48,277 bases of DNA from Gnetum montanum (GCA_015680685.1 MNCI01000889.1:84254-132530), one strand, 5' to 3'. Shown: positions 33,829-45,329, counted from the stretch's first letter. Numbers and translations: made by a program. Notes: generated by a model not told the origin, from the letters alone.

Positions 33829-33901
33829 GTGGGTCCTCCCCAAGGTAGGCCCCTACTATAATGCCCTTACATAACCACTTCTATAGATGTCCATGGACAT
33901 C
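33829..33901 (-). other. Conserved GGGCATTA / GGGGAGGACCCAC block
   Basis: On minus GGACATCTATAGAAG, TAAGGGCATTATAG and CCTACCTTGGGGAGGACCCA: the C copy of the block in A and B. Confidence 0.7.
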
Positions 33902-34980
33902 TTAGAAGTTAAATGTTAATCAAGGTTTTATTCCAAATATGCATAATCACCTTGCTTGGGATCCTGTACTACCCTATATAAAAACTATTAGGTACATAAT
34001 CATATGCAACAATGAGGTGAATAATGAGATGAGAAGGGATTACAAATATCAGGACATGAGATACCTCACCATTTCTGTAGTAGGTTCTTATGTCAGTTAT
34101 GATTAAAATGATCATCATACATATCTATCTAGTTTCAAACCAAGTTCATACCTTTACTAGTGACATTGCATCACCTCATCCTGAACTTACCACCATAGGA
34201 TCACCAAAACCATATGAAAACATCACTACTCAACAAAAGAAACAAGGAAGTAGTTTTAATTAATTAAACAATAAAGTTTAAGGAAACTTTAACATTGATT
34301 AAATGGGTACCTTCATGCATGGGTAACATGTCTTTGCAACCCCATATCTAATGCTAATCCCACTAGAGAAGTACCTTCAAGCATTGATAACATGTCTTTC
34401 TAGTCACATAATGAGACTAGTCCAAGAAACCTTTCAGATTCCTAGAAGTAGCCTACCTTCACAAACGAGTAACATGTCTTTCTAGTGGTATCCCAAGAAT
34501 CAAATTTCTTTTGTAAATTAAATAATTAGTGTTTATGCTTTTCTTACTAAAGGACTACCTTTAGGCATGGCTAACATGTCTTTATATTAACATGACAAGA
34601 CAACACTTATTCAAGAACATGCTTCCATCAAAATTAAAACATGATTAATGACATAAACACATGATGTAGTAATGCCCATAGAGAAAGTACAAAGAAGCAA
34701 CAAGTTCCCTTGATGCCATATCCTTTTCCATTCTTAGTTCTTCTCCTTTTCTTCAAGGCATAATGATCATGAGTTAATTTTAATTTCATGTAAGAAGAAC
34801 CATCTTACTTTCATTATAAATATCTCTTATTTATAGAAACTAGAAGGATTGATGATGTAGTCTCACTACTTTGCATAATTATTTACCCTATCTTCTTGAT
34901 AGCATAGAACAAAAACCCAACACATGATGTTGATTTCAAACTCATGATTAGCAACATTATTAACAAAAACATAAAAAATA
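33902..34980 (-). other. Element C noncoding 3' region
   Basis: No coding signal. It contains three or four spaced copies of AACATGTCTTT on plus (34328, 34390, 34470, 34573), each after a ACCTT..GCATGGGTA-like string, spaced about 60-105 bp. Confidence 0.5.
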
Positions 34981-35326
34981 TCTACAAAATACAAAGAAAA
35001 TAACTTTCAAAATAGAAAATTATGAAGAAATAAAAATAAAAGAATTGAAAAACATATTAAGAATTGGAAAATTTTGAAAAAATAGGAAAATGTTAAAATA
35101 GAAAAATTATTAAGAAAAGATAAAACCTTTGGTTCTCACACAGTATCAAGCTAGATGAATATTCCTTCCATGACAAGGTTGAAGGGAGAAGATCCAAAAA
35201 ATGAAATGAGATTGACCTTGGATTAAGGTGTTATTATTGATCATGGTCTCTCAAAAATTCTTGAAGGATTTAACTTGTTGCATGTTGAGTAGCATGTGCT
35301 TAGTTGAACTTGTTGGATGGTACATC
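34981..35326 (-). other. Element C end of coding region and T-rich tract
   Basis: On minus, TGGATCTTCTCCCTTC, GTCATGGAAGGAATATTCAT aligns with the end of the B coding remnant (CAGATCTCTCCCTTTCC, CATGGGGGAGATATCCA). The T-rich tract follows. Element D begins at 35327. Confidence 0.55.
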
Positions 35327-36418
35327 TATTAACCTTTTGGTATGCCAAAACGTTATGAAAAATGAATAAGAATGTTATTTGTGAATGTTTTTGATAAGAA
35401 AAACTACTCAACATCTTGGACAAGGACTCAAGGAAGCATGGACAATAACAAAGACTACAAGCTAAGTAAAGATGCTACAAAGTTTTAGAGGAAGCTGATT
35501 AAACAAAGAAAATCCTTAGGAACTAGAGCTCAAAAGTACAGAAGACATCTCCAAGGATCAGAAAACATCTTGGCTAAGAACAAAAAAGTTTTAGGAATAC
35601 ATCTCTCTAAAATAGGAGGTTTCTCCTTTCTAGAGAAGACATCGCCCCATAAAAGTCTCCTTAGAGACATCCCACTTGCAAAGGAGATGTCTCCCTAGAT
35701 TTGAGGCTAAATTTAGAAAGACGTCCTAGTCTTGAAGAAGACATCTACACTAGCCATTAGATAGTTGTTGCACATGTTCTAAGGAATTTTTGAAAACTCT
35801 AATGCTATAAGAAGACACCTTTTCTTGGGAAAAGTAGTAAATGAATGTGAACGTGAATTGCCTACATCAAGTTGTCTTTTTCTTTTGTACATGTGCACTT
35901 CATTGTAACATCATTTGTGCGGTTGTTTTGATTTTTTGTATTGTACTTCAAAGTACAAGGACCTATAATTTAGTTACATTCTATCCTTGTGTTTTTTTTC
36001 TCTTTTCTTGCCCTACAAGGTTTATGTGCTTCTTGTGAGAAGGCATCATAATTGAGCTTGTCAGGATCCTACAGGATTGAGTGTTTGTGCAATGTCAAAA
36101 TACTTTGAAGCAGAGATAAATTTTTAAAGGTTGTGGGATCATTTAAACCACTTACTAAGCTTCTTGGAACCTTGCAGGATTAATTGGTTTCATAATGATG
36201 AAACACTCCATAGTGAAGCTTAGTGCTCGTACAGGGTATGGTGTCCTTCAAACCATCTTTTTGAGAAACAATCTTTAGATGTGTGCAAGGATTCTACCCT
36301 CCAAGTTTGGACATACCCAAGTTACGGAACCACTTAAAAATTAAGTGTGATTTTATGGCTATTAATTTTTTTTTGAGGAACTTATTCATCCCCACCCTTC
36401 TAATTTCTATGATCCTCA
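35327..36418 (+). repeat. Element D 5' LTR
   Basis: Starts TATTAACCTTTTGG (TGTTGACCTTTTGG in the 3' copy at 40720) and ends CCTCA two bases before the primer site. The first ~180 bp align closely with 40720-40905, including CTCAACATCTTGGACAAGGA. It carries an AGACATCT motif cluster at about 35530-35760. The open frame 35841-36038 lies inside and is not a gene. Confidence 0.72.
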
Positions 36419-36420
36419 AG

Positions 36421-36432
36421 TGCTATCAGAGC
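36421..36432 (+). other. Element D primer binding site (tRNA-iMet)
   Basis: TGCTATCAGAGC, one base from TGGTATCAGAGC, the usual plant copia site. Confidence 0.8.
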
Positions 36433-36472
36433 TTGATACTCTTTTCTTATACATCAATTCAAAGAGGGAACT

Positions 36473-38105
36473 ATGGAGAATACATCTTACTCAAAGCCAC
36501 CAATGTTCAATGTGTTTGACTTTGCCTATTGGAAGGCAAGAATGCAAGGTTTCTTTGGGTTCATGGAGTTTAAAGTATGGGACTCCATCCTTGAAGGCTA
36601 CACTCCACCCATTGACAACACAACAAAAGCTATCAAGCCCTGAAGCAAATGGACACAAGAACAAAAAGATAACTTCATGTTTGATTAAGAAAAAAAAATT
36701 TGTATTGTGCATTAAATAAATCTGAATCTAATAGAGTAGCTTGATGTAAAATATCCAAAGAAATTTAGGTAACTTTAGAGGCTACTTATGAATGAACTTA
36801 AATAGTTAAGCAATCTAAAATCTTATTTTTATAGAGTATGAGAAGCTCAAAATGAAAGAAGCAAAGAAAATAAAATATTATTTTTCTAGAGCAAATTATC
36901 TTGTTGTGGCTATTAGAGGTACTGGTAAAGATTTACCTAAAAGTGATGTCATAATAAAAATGATTATAACTCTTCAACCACAATTTAGATCGAAGGTCAC
37001 AACCATGAAGGAGATTAGAGACTTTTCTATTTTGAAATTAGAAGAGCTTCAAAGTGCTCTTATTGCTTATGAAATGAACCTCATAAGTGAAGGGTCTATT
37101 CAAGAAAAAACCATAGCACTAAAATCAGCCTCCAAAGAAAAGAAACCTACTGAACAAGATATGGGCAGCGAAGAGGAGATAGCTCTTCTCTCAAGAAGGC
37201 TACAAAGACTTATGGCAAGGAGAGGTAAGAACTTCAATCAACAAGGATCCAATCAATTTAGAGATAAGAAAATAAGTAAAAAAATTTCAAATTCAATTTC
37301 AATTCCCCTTCAATAGAATGTTGGATATGTGGTGGAAGAGTCCATGTGGCCTTTAAATGTCCTAGTAATGGAAGGTTCCAATGAAGGGATAGAAATGATG
37401 AGAACATGAAGAAGACCAACTTCTATACAATTTGGGATGATGGAGAGCAAAGTGAGGAAGAGGTGGAAGATGATGTAAAAAAATCACACCTCATCTATAT
37501 GGCTCTCATAAATGATGATTCTAGTGTCTTGGGTGATGAGTTTGGGATTGAAGAAGAAAGGTATAAACTATTGTGCAATGACCTTTTATCTTTTCAAAAT
37601 ATTTGCACAAAGCTAAATAAGCAAGTTAAAAAAATGATCAAGAAATTTCTTTATTGAATATAATAATTTCTAATATAACAAAAGAACTCTTAGACCTAAG
37701 GGCTAAGAATGAAAAATTAACCTTGTCTTATAAGCAAGCTAAAGAAGAAATTACAGATGTCAAACTTGTGAGCGAAAGCCTAGTGAAGGGAAAAGAATCC
37801 CTTCAAATGGTCCTTGGACAAGGAAGAAGTCCACAATACAAAAGTGGATTAGGATGTTATTCCCAAGAAGAAGAGTCTACACAAACTCCATTCCGATAGA
37901 AGGATTCTTTAAAGAGTGAAGTGACAATAGGTGCTACATCCCAATCAGAATAAGCTCCAATACACCCAAAAGCACCTTGGAGGTTTGATCATTTTAATCA
38001 CTTTAATAGGAAGGTTAGATGTTATTATTACAATAAACTTGGGCATAAACAATGGGAGTGTAATTTAAAATATTATCACATGAACACCTAGTCGTATCAT
38101 AAGAC
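36473..38105 (+). pseudogene. gag: Element D Gag, copia type
   Basis: Begins at ATG 36473 (MENTSYSKPPMFNVFDFAYW) with FDFAYWKARMQGFF, VWDSILEGYTPP, the N-terminal signature of plant copia Gag. After a damaged stretch, 36852-37316 holds the UBN2-type domain (LPKSDVIIKMIITLQPQFRS, LEELQSALIAYEMN). A first zinc knuckle, CWICGGRVHVAFKC (CX2CX4HX4C), is at about 37320-37362 in a shifted frame. Then an acidic segment (WDDGEQSEEEVEDD), a helical segment (LLDLRAKNEKLTLSYKQ), the GQGRSPQYKSGLGC motif, and a second knuckle CYYYNKLGHKQWEC at about 38029-38070 with the second cysteine lost (TGT to TAT). At least three frameshifts. This gag layout is known from large plant copia elements. Confidence 0.78.
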
Positions 38106-38831
38106 TTCTTGATCTTATCCGAATGTGCCTAGAAAGGAATTTTTGCAAGGTAAAAATAATAGACAAACAGATCACAGGGGAGTTAAGAAAGTTTGAAGAA
38201 TCAAAAGAAAGGAACATGAGAATGAGAAGACTCTCTTTCCAACAATTTTGTGAAAGGGAACTAAGCCTTGGAAATTAGTGAAGTTTGTTTAAGAAGAGAA
38301 ACCTCAAAAGAGCGATCTCATTCTCATGCTTGCTAGGCACCTTTATTCTCTTTGGCAAGAAAGGTAAGATAAGTCTTTAATTCATTATATAAATCTTTTA
38401 AGACTACAATCCTTGGCATCTAGCCCTGAGCCTTATCCTATCAAAACTTTTTTTTCTTTTTTCTTTCATAGAAGAAATGTCTACCAGGAGACATCTTCTA
38501 GAAGATGTTTTCTCTAAAAATGAGGCATCTTTATAAAGACGTCTACTCTAAAAATGAGATGTCTTTCTGGTTTCATCTCCAGTGCAGCCAAGATACCTTC
38601 TTCTCAAACAAGACATCTTCCTTTAGTTTTTAGCCACAAAAAAGATGTCTTTCTTTCCAAATAAATGTCTTTTATTTCATTAAAACCCCTCATTAAGGGT
38701 TGTTATATAAATCCAAATCCTCATTTTTTCTTTATTCAAGCATAAGATGACCCAAGGGAGATGACTAGAGATTCAAGGAGATGATAAAGGATTCATCCTT
38801 AGCTACAATACGTGCTTCCTTCTTTCAATCC
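38106..38831 (+). other. Element D inter-ORF region with AGACATCT cluster
   Basis: No clear coding after the second knuckle. At 38470-38670 about nine AGACATCT/AGATGTCT-like motifs in both orientations resemble those of the D LTR. Confidence 0.5.
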
Positions 38832-40419
38832 ATGGTGCACAAGATGGTTGGGATGTCTAGGCAACCACCTAGAAAGAGCAAGAAGGCAACGAGAGCTTCT
38901 ATAAGTGCTAATAACACCAACAAACCTCAATTTTTTTCTATCAATGTCTAGTACTAGTTTGAGATAGCTCGAGCCATTTCTATTATTTCAGAACATTCCC
39001 TTTCCTTCCCATATTATAGGAAAAATAAATTATGGAGTTATTTGAAATTTTAAATTGGATGACATTTATCTCAGTGAATTATGTTGTGCTTGAAATTCTC
39101 ATTAGAGAATTTCATTGTAATATTATCATTACAAATGCATCTATTGAAGCACTTACAACTATGGTTGGGGATTTGCTAATAGATTTGTCTTCTCAAGTTG
39201 TAAATGCACTTCTTGGTATTTCAAGTGCTAATGTATTTTAGGTAACCATTCATTTTATGAGTGACTTTTTCACAAATGGTGTAATTCCTCTTTCACATGA
39301 TGAATTTTACCATGCTTTGATAGGAGAGTCTATGTCTCTAAGTGATGGTAAAGTTTATAGAAGTCAAATGTCTCTTGATGATTCCTTCCTATCCCTCATT
39401 GTGTTATATAATATCATTATTAAAGGAGAAAGCTATAACTATTTTTTGCCTCCATAATTATTTTTTTTTACTACCTCCTTATAGGACACCCTTTAGACTT
39501 AGGCTTCACTCTCAATCATGATATGTTGGGACTATTCACCAAGGAGAGAATCCTTGGGTACCCACTCCTCATCCACTTGTTGATTCGATAGAGGGATGTA
39601 CTGGTTCCTAAAATTCCTTTGCTTAAACACAAGAGGAGCATCAATGTGTATGTAGTAAAGAGAACCTCCACTCATGTAGATGAAGAAGGATCTAGCACCA
39701 GGTCACGTCAGTCAAATGAGAAGAGATCGGCATTTCCTTCTATGGCCTCTACATAGTTGAATGAATGCAATAAGCATATCTCTTCCTCCTAATGGACACC
39801 AATTTATGGATACCACCACTCCTATTTTAGAAAGTAAGGAGGACATTCCTATTCCACCAAGGCATTTAGCAACAACTAGATCTTCCCATGCCCATGACTT
39901 GGGCAATGAGTCAAATTTAGATGAGCTTGCTACATCACCAGCACGTGTCCAGGGGGAGCATCCAAATCCCATGAAGTTGGGATTGAGTCTTCATCATCAA
40001 GATGATGTTCCTAGGAAATTTGAGTAGTAGGCCATGGAGAGTATCTTTGGGACCTTGTCCCAATGGATTCCAGTTGATCCCATCACCTATTAGAGGAAGC
40101 AAGCTTCCTAATCTTTGTAATAGGTACCATCATAGTCAACTCCACCAAGTTCATCTCATTTTTGAGTAAAGCTTTGACCAAGGAGAGCTCCAGTTTAGGT
40201 ACCATCTTTAGAGGAGGAACAACATGTATCCAACACTAGCACTAGTAGCGATGATAATGAGAAGAAGACCTATTGGCCTTATCATACTACAACTACTTCA
40301 AAAGAGGATTCAAATAATTCTATAAAGCTTTTTGAGTAGAGTCCTAGGGTGCTCTCTCTTCTTTTTGATGATGTCCAAAAAGGGGAAGACAATTTTTTTG
40401 CTTGGATGTTGGTATGATG
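38832..40419 (+). pseudogene. Element D second ORF, plant-mobile (Transposase_32-like) domain
   Basis: Possible start ATG 38832 (MVHKMVGMSRQPPRKSKKAT, basic). A frameshift leads to 39032-39457 with ILIREFHCNI, TTMVGDLLIDLSSQVVNALL GIS, then FTNGVIPLSHDEFYHALIG and DDSFLSLIVLYNIIIKG. The order REF..N, V.G....SS..VN.LLGI is the hallmark of the plant transposon-protein domain found in many LTR elements and hybrid proteins. The frame continues shifted (LGFTLNHDMLGLF, RILGYPLLIHLL, KHKRSINVYVV) into an S/T-rich, acidic tail, ending near DDVQKGEDNFF at about 40360-40400. No transposase catalytic residues are apparent; its role is unknown. Same kind of domain as the A 3' ORF. Confidence 0.65.
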
Positions 40420-40705
40420 AACTTATGTGATTTTTGGGGCCCTATGTATTGTGGAAGCTTTGTGGATAGTTTATGATGATATTTTATGATTCCTATATCA
40501 TTTTTTGTTTTATTTTCATGGATTTTCCTTTACATAATGTAGATTCATTTTTAGACCTCATAAAGTCGATACCTTGTGCCTTGAGCTTTACATCCTTCAT
40601 CGTAGTCCCTAGCTTTCATTGGAATTTATACGTATTAATGTTTTTGGTTATTTTATTATTTATTAGTTTATCGACTCAACCATTTTCTTAATTTTGGACA
40701 TCACA
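40420..40705 (+). other. Element D 3' untranslated region
   Basis: AT-rich, no coding support. The 72-residue frame at 40473-40691 is hydrophobic (phenylalanine- and leucine-rich) but its composition follows the T-rich DNA; I do not call it a gene. Confidence 0.45.
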
Positions 40706-40719
40706 AAAAATGAGAATAT
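40706..40719 (+). other. Element D polypurine tract
   Basis: AAAAAATGAGAATA-like purine run directly before TGTTGACC, the D LTR start. Confidence 0.55.
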
Positions 40720-40908
40720 TGTTGACCTTTTGGTATGTCAAAACCTTAAGAAAAATGGAGAACAAGAATGTTGGTTGTGAATGTAGTTGACAAGAATAGG
40801 TACTCAACATCTTGGACAAGGACTCAAGGAAGCATGGACAAGAATGAAGACTACAAGTTAAGTGAAGATGCTACAAAGTTTTAGAGGAAGCTAATTCAAC
40901 AAAGGAAG
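40720..40908 (+). repeat. Element D 3' LTR (truncated)
   Basis: TGTTGACCTTTTGGTATGTC to AATTCAACAAAGG matches 35327-35515. The remaining ~900 bp are missing; C's RNase H starts at the junction. Confidence 0.75.
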
Positions 40909-42110
40909 TTGTGCACTCGTAATGCTTCTACTAGCATAATGGTTGTAATATGGACATTTTTTATTATCCATCTATGTGAGTACTACGTCCAAGGTGAAAT
41001 TAGATGTATCCATCATAATTTGAAATGGCTTGAACCAATGAGGTGATTGTAATACTGGTATTTCTACAAGCTTCTACTTCAAGAGTTGGAATGTCTACTT
41101 GAATTTCTTCATTCATTTGAATACTTCATCCTTCTTGATGAGCTCCACCAATGGTTTGATGATTCTTGAGAGATTTTTGATGAAGCATCTATAGTAACAA
41201 GTATGTTCAAGGAATGGCCTCATATCTTTGATTGATTGAGGTTATCTAGTTATTCCTTGAATAACCCTTATCTTTTCCAAATTTACCTCAATGAATTATT
41301 TTACGATCCAATGCCTTAGGATAATGTCATCTTGAACCATCCAGTGGTTCTTTTACCAATTGAGCTTTAGGTTAGTTTCCACATACCATTTTAGTACCTT
41401 CTAAAGATGGTACAAAGCTTATTCAAAGTTAAAACTGTAGATGGAGAATTCATCCATAAAGACTTCTACACCACTATCAATTTGCTATTGAAATATGCTA
41501 AGGATAAGATGTTGGAAGGTTTCGAGAGCATTACATAAACTAAAAGGCATCTTTCTTTTAGTTCCCTAGGAAATTGTGAATATTGTTTTGGCCTCATCTT
41601 CTAGAGCAATTTGAATTTGGTTATAGCTACTATATCAATCCAAAAAACTATCGTATCTATGCCCTATGATGATGTCCAACACTTGTTTCACAAATGGTAA
41701 GGAAAAATGATCTTTAAAAGTGACCATGTTTAATAGTTTGAAATCTATGCAAATCCTTCAATGTCCTTCTTTCTTTTGTATAATGATAAGTGGGCTAACT
41801 TGCTTGCTCTCTGTCATAAGATAGATGAATCTTGCAACTTGTTTTAATTTTTAATTTAACCTCCTTTATGACTATCTCTTGGGCTTGATAGTAGGATCTC
41901 TCTAGATTCAATGCTAACCTATGCATAGATATATCCCTATTATGTCATCATATGATCAAGCAAGGGTTGCTAACCATTTATTAAATACTTTCAATAGCTT
42001 CTCTTTTTTTTCCTTAGTGAGGTGGGCATTTATGATGACTAGTTTACCATTGTTTAGAATCACATATTCTAAAGATTCTAGTAATGTTTTCAGTTCCAAG
42101 GGATTTTTTT
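40909..42110 (-). pseudogene. pol: Element C reverse transcriptase and start of RNase H
   Basis: Minus-strand frame, decayed but clear. N-terminal linker: ELKTLLESLEYVILNNGKLV, HLTKEKKEKLLKVFNKW, SYDDIIGI (Athila pattern). Reverse transcriptase: VSPLIIIQKKEGH, ICIDFKLLN, DHFSLPFVKQVLD, YSSYNQIQIALED, KTIFTIS, MPFSLCNALETFQ, and VFMDEFSIY with the catalytic YxDD replaced by FMDE (about 41449-41460). Thumb and connection: LKWYVETNLKLNW, YYRCFIKNLSRIIKPLVEL. RNase H start: PFQIMMDTSNFTLDVVL, then HYASRSITSAQ, where it breaks off at element D. It converted RNA into DNA in the particle. The D-to-E change and the stops mean it is dead. Confidence 0.85.
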
Positions 42111-42119
42111 AGATATTTC

Positions 42120-43060
42120 TAAGACTTTCAACTCTCCCCACTCTACCTATAATTCTCTTTTTTGTTCTAAATCTAATAGTTTGTACATGATTTTCTCCAT
42201 TTCATGCATTTTATCTATATATGCACTTATGAGGATCTCTACTAGTTCCATGCATATTATAGAACTAGAGCTATTATCTATGGCCAACCATTGGATGTCT
42301 TCTTGTTTTGTGGTTATCATGTGTAACAAATCTTTGAAAATTTGTAGATTCACAATATATTTTGCATGCTTTTGATTGTCCATATCTTCTATATGCGATT
42401 ACACCCTATGTCACTATATGCAATGCATGGAACCCTCTTCTTCTCTATCTTACCAAATTCATTTTTCTTAGAAATTTTCTAGGAGAGGTCTTTGATTCCT
42501 AAATTGGAATCAATTGTACTTAGCTAAGACCTTTCCATAATGATTGGAAAGTCCCCCTTATAATTTTCCATAGGAATTCTACCAAATATGATCATCCACT
42601 AATGGTAGTCACAATGTCCTCTACCAATCCTAGTGGAATAATAATGGATTATTCTACAAGCTCTAACATGATATTAAATTTCTTAAGTGAAGGTAGGTTT
42701 CATGTTTTGTACATTTCTTAGGAAATAAAGTCTATATGATAAGCTGAGTTTAATAGAACCTTACATGGATTATTTCTTATAATTTGTAAATAGATTAGAG
42801 GACTTCCAAGATCAATTATTTTCATAGAAAAAGTATCCTACTTTTATTTAGTTTGTCATGACATGAGTTAACATGACAATTGGAATGTTTTGAAGTTTTT
42901 AGATTGAAGACAACTTAGTAGATATTCCTTGGGAAATTTGAGAGGATTCTACAGTCATAGATGCCTACGATGACTTAGGTGAACTATTAGGCTAGTAAAT
43001 TGACCTATTCCAAGGTTTATGCTTGCAACCACTTGAATTATCATCTAATTTAAGTTCATA
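42120..43060 (-). pseudogene. pro: Element C protease and flanks
   Basis: On minus, VMLTH then IKVGYF, a frameshift, SPLIYLQIIRNNPCKVLLNS and HIDFIS, aligning with SPLIYLQVIRNEPHKALLDS in B. The active-site D-[ST]-G is degraded to N-S (LLNSA, about 42741-42760), so the enzyme is inactive. The following stretch, 42383-42147 (IDNSSSSIICMELVEILISAYID...), is a linker between protease and reverse transcriptase without a known fold. Confidence 0.7.
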
Positions 43061-45329
43061 GCTCTTGTGGCTTTCTACTACTGAGTCTATGAATGTATTT
43101 CACCTTGCATAGCTGTTACAAGTGCAAGAGAATGAAGGCATGAGATGCATTATATTGCAAGTAGTAAGGAGTATATGTGGAAGGAGATTCACCTTGTGGA
43201 GTAGTAGGTCTATGATATTTATGAGGATTGTAATGATGGAAAGAAGTATGGGCCATGAAGCCACTTGGGAGCATTGGCTATTAAGCATAGTATCCATAAG
43301 GATCTAGTTATCAATAAGGGTATTTCTACTTTGGTGGTGGCATCCCCCATGACCATGGGTTCTACCATTGCTAATAGTAGTTATGAGATTGAGATGGCAT
43401 TCCACTTGGATAGTATTGTTGTTGGTGAATCTAGTTCCTGTATCTACCTTAAGGATAAGCTAACCTTCTGAGTACTTGCCTTTAAATAAATTTTGGGTTT
43501 AGGGAATATACTCCAAACTCCTACAAGTGTGATATAGTTGGGCAACAATACTTTGGATGTTTGTATTAGCATATGTCACATTCTTCATCATCTAATTCAA
43601 AATCTGCAATCCCTTCTACTACTGTAGCTTTATCCTTTTAATGGTAATAGTTCTTTTCCATGTCCTTTTTTCTTCTCTTGTTCTTATCCCTACTTCACTA
43701 GTTTAGTAATAGATTTTTGAATCAATAAGGTCTTTCTTTGCACAACCTTCTCTAATAGTGCTTCCTCCTCCAAGTCACAAAGACAAACCTTCTTTTTATG
43801 AATGGAGGAATCTCTGTTGTACTCCTCAACAATTTCTCTTTTCTTTAACTCTCCTTCTTTCTTTGCTACTTAGTCAATGAGCTTTTGAATTTGATGAGCC
43901 CTCATTTCTAATAGTCTACCTTGGACATAAATCCCAAAAGTCTCTCTAGTTTTTTTCTGAGCCCATCTATGATGTGGTGAAACTACTCCATCTAAGAAAA
44001 ATCATGGCTTAGGTATCAATGTAGTAAAGAATGATACCTTTCTAAGGCTACATCAAGGGATTCATGATTATCTTGTTTCCACCCTTGAATCTATATTCTT
44101 AGGTTGGACACCTTAGAGTACATCTGTTTCTTATCATTGAACAACTTTAACATCATACTCCATCTATGAATAGATTTTGGTTCCAAGGACTGATACCAAC
44201 TTTTAGCTTCCTTTATCAGTATCTTAAGAAATAACTTAAGATTTTTCTAGTTATTTTGAATATTCTGTAAGGTACACGCATCATGAAAGACATGAAAATA
44301 GTGTTGTAGATCATCATTGTAACCTTCCTCAAATTTAAAAATATTGTTCAAGTTAAGTAATTCGATCTAACTATCCCTTTAATGTTTGATGGGGATGTGA
44401 ACTGCCTCATGAATGTTGATTATGATCCTTATAGTAAAAAATGGTTTATCATAGTCATCTCATTCATGGTTGCTACTGTCATGGCCATGTCTCCTATGAT
44501 ATGGCTTACTATGCCTTTTTTCTTGATGTCCTTCTTCTTCCAATTCCTATCTACATTCCCTTCTTCCATCTCTACGATGAAGTCATCTATCATCTTTACC
44601 TTGCCTCTAATCAATTCTAATTCAATCTTGATCACACTCTTCCTTATTAGACCTAGATGATCAGAAAGATGGTGAGGATACAGGGCTATGAGAGTTGTGT
44701 CGACATATTCTTCTTCTTTGGTCCCTTGATTATTTTCTTACTTGGCGAATGAAAGACATTGGACTTGAGATCCCCTTGGTTATGGGTCCAGCCCTTCCCT
44801 TACCTTGGTTGCTTGCCAAGATTGAACATAACCATTTTTGATTCATATTATCTTTACCAAAGGAAGGAGGACCTTGGCATTAAGATTTCCTTAATTGATA
44901 TTCAGCATCCTCCTTTTATAACTACAATGTTAGTATGATTAGAATCTTTTTGCCCTTATAGGCTTTATGGCAGGCCTCCATGAGTTTGTCCTTTTGACAT
45001 TGGACCTCCATAGGTTGATAATGTCTAGAGAGGTGATGTATCACTTGGTGCTTCAAGGCTACTACTTCAAGCACCAACTTTATCAATGCTACCATGAACA
45101 TTGATGGAATAGCATGATCAAGTGGTAACACAATGTTGTCCTCTAGGTCTCACCATCACAGCTGCTCATCTTGGTGAAGGATAAAAGTGAAGTCCAAATC
45201 GTATGAATCCAAATGAGTGTAGGCCACCTTGAGTTATTTGGGCACTTCATTTAGGTTCTCTATTATTCTATCATGAAGTTTTTTAGAATCATTTGTAGGT
45301 GGAAAATCAACTTTGTGAGAAGAAGATAT
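43061..45329 (-). pseudogene. gag: Element C Gag
   Basis: Minus-strand frame aligned with B Gag over its length. The start codon at 45329 is ATA (B has ATG); then SSSHKVDFPP, AYTHLDSYDLDFTFILHQDE, NIVLPLDHAIPSM. A charged region and the capsid domain follow (region 44300-44000 and above; SLDVALERYHSLLH; RWAQKKTRETFGIYVQGRLL; KKEGELKKREIVEEY). Zinc knuckle: CDIC-YKHPKYCCP near 43595-43560, then ISHL-EFGVYSLN, then a P/Y-rich tail (GMPPPK-KYPY, LDPYGYY) as in B. Two cysteines and the histidine of the CX2CX3HX4C-type knuckle are kept here better than in A or B. Numerous stops and some shifts. Confidence 0.78.

Larger units (their letters stand above)
35327..40908 (+). mobile_element. Copia-type non-autonomous element D with accessory ORF
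   Basis: Plus-strand element inside C: 5' LTR (35327-36418), tRNA-iMet primer site, copia-type gag with two zinc knuckles, a second ORF with a plant-mobile domain, polypurine tract, and a 3' LTR cut off after about 186 bp. No integrase, reverse transcriptase or RNase H. The junction at 40908 is also where C's RNase H breaks off. One deletion could have removed the D LTR end together with C's integrase. Confidence 0.75.

Noticed and set aside
40473-40691. 72-residue hydrophobic frame before the D 3' LTR
   Set aside because: It lies in T-rich untranslated sequence, with no homologous copy to support it.
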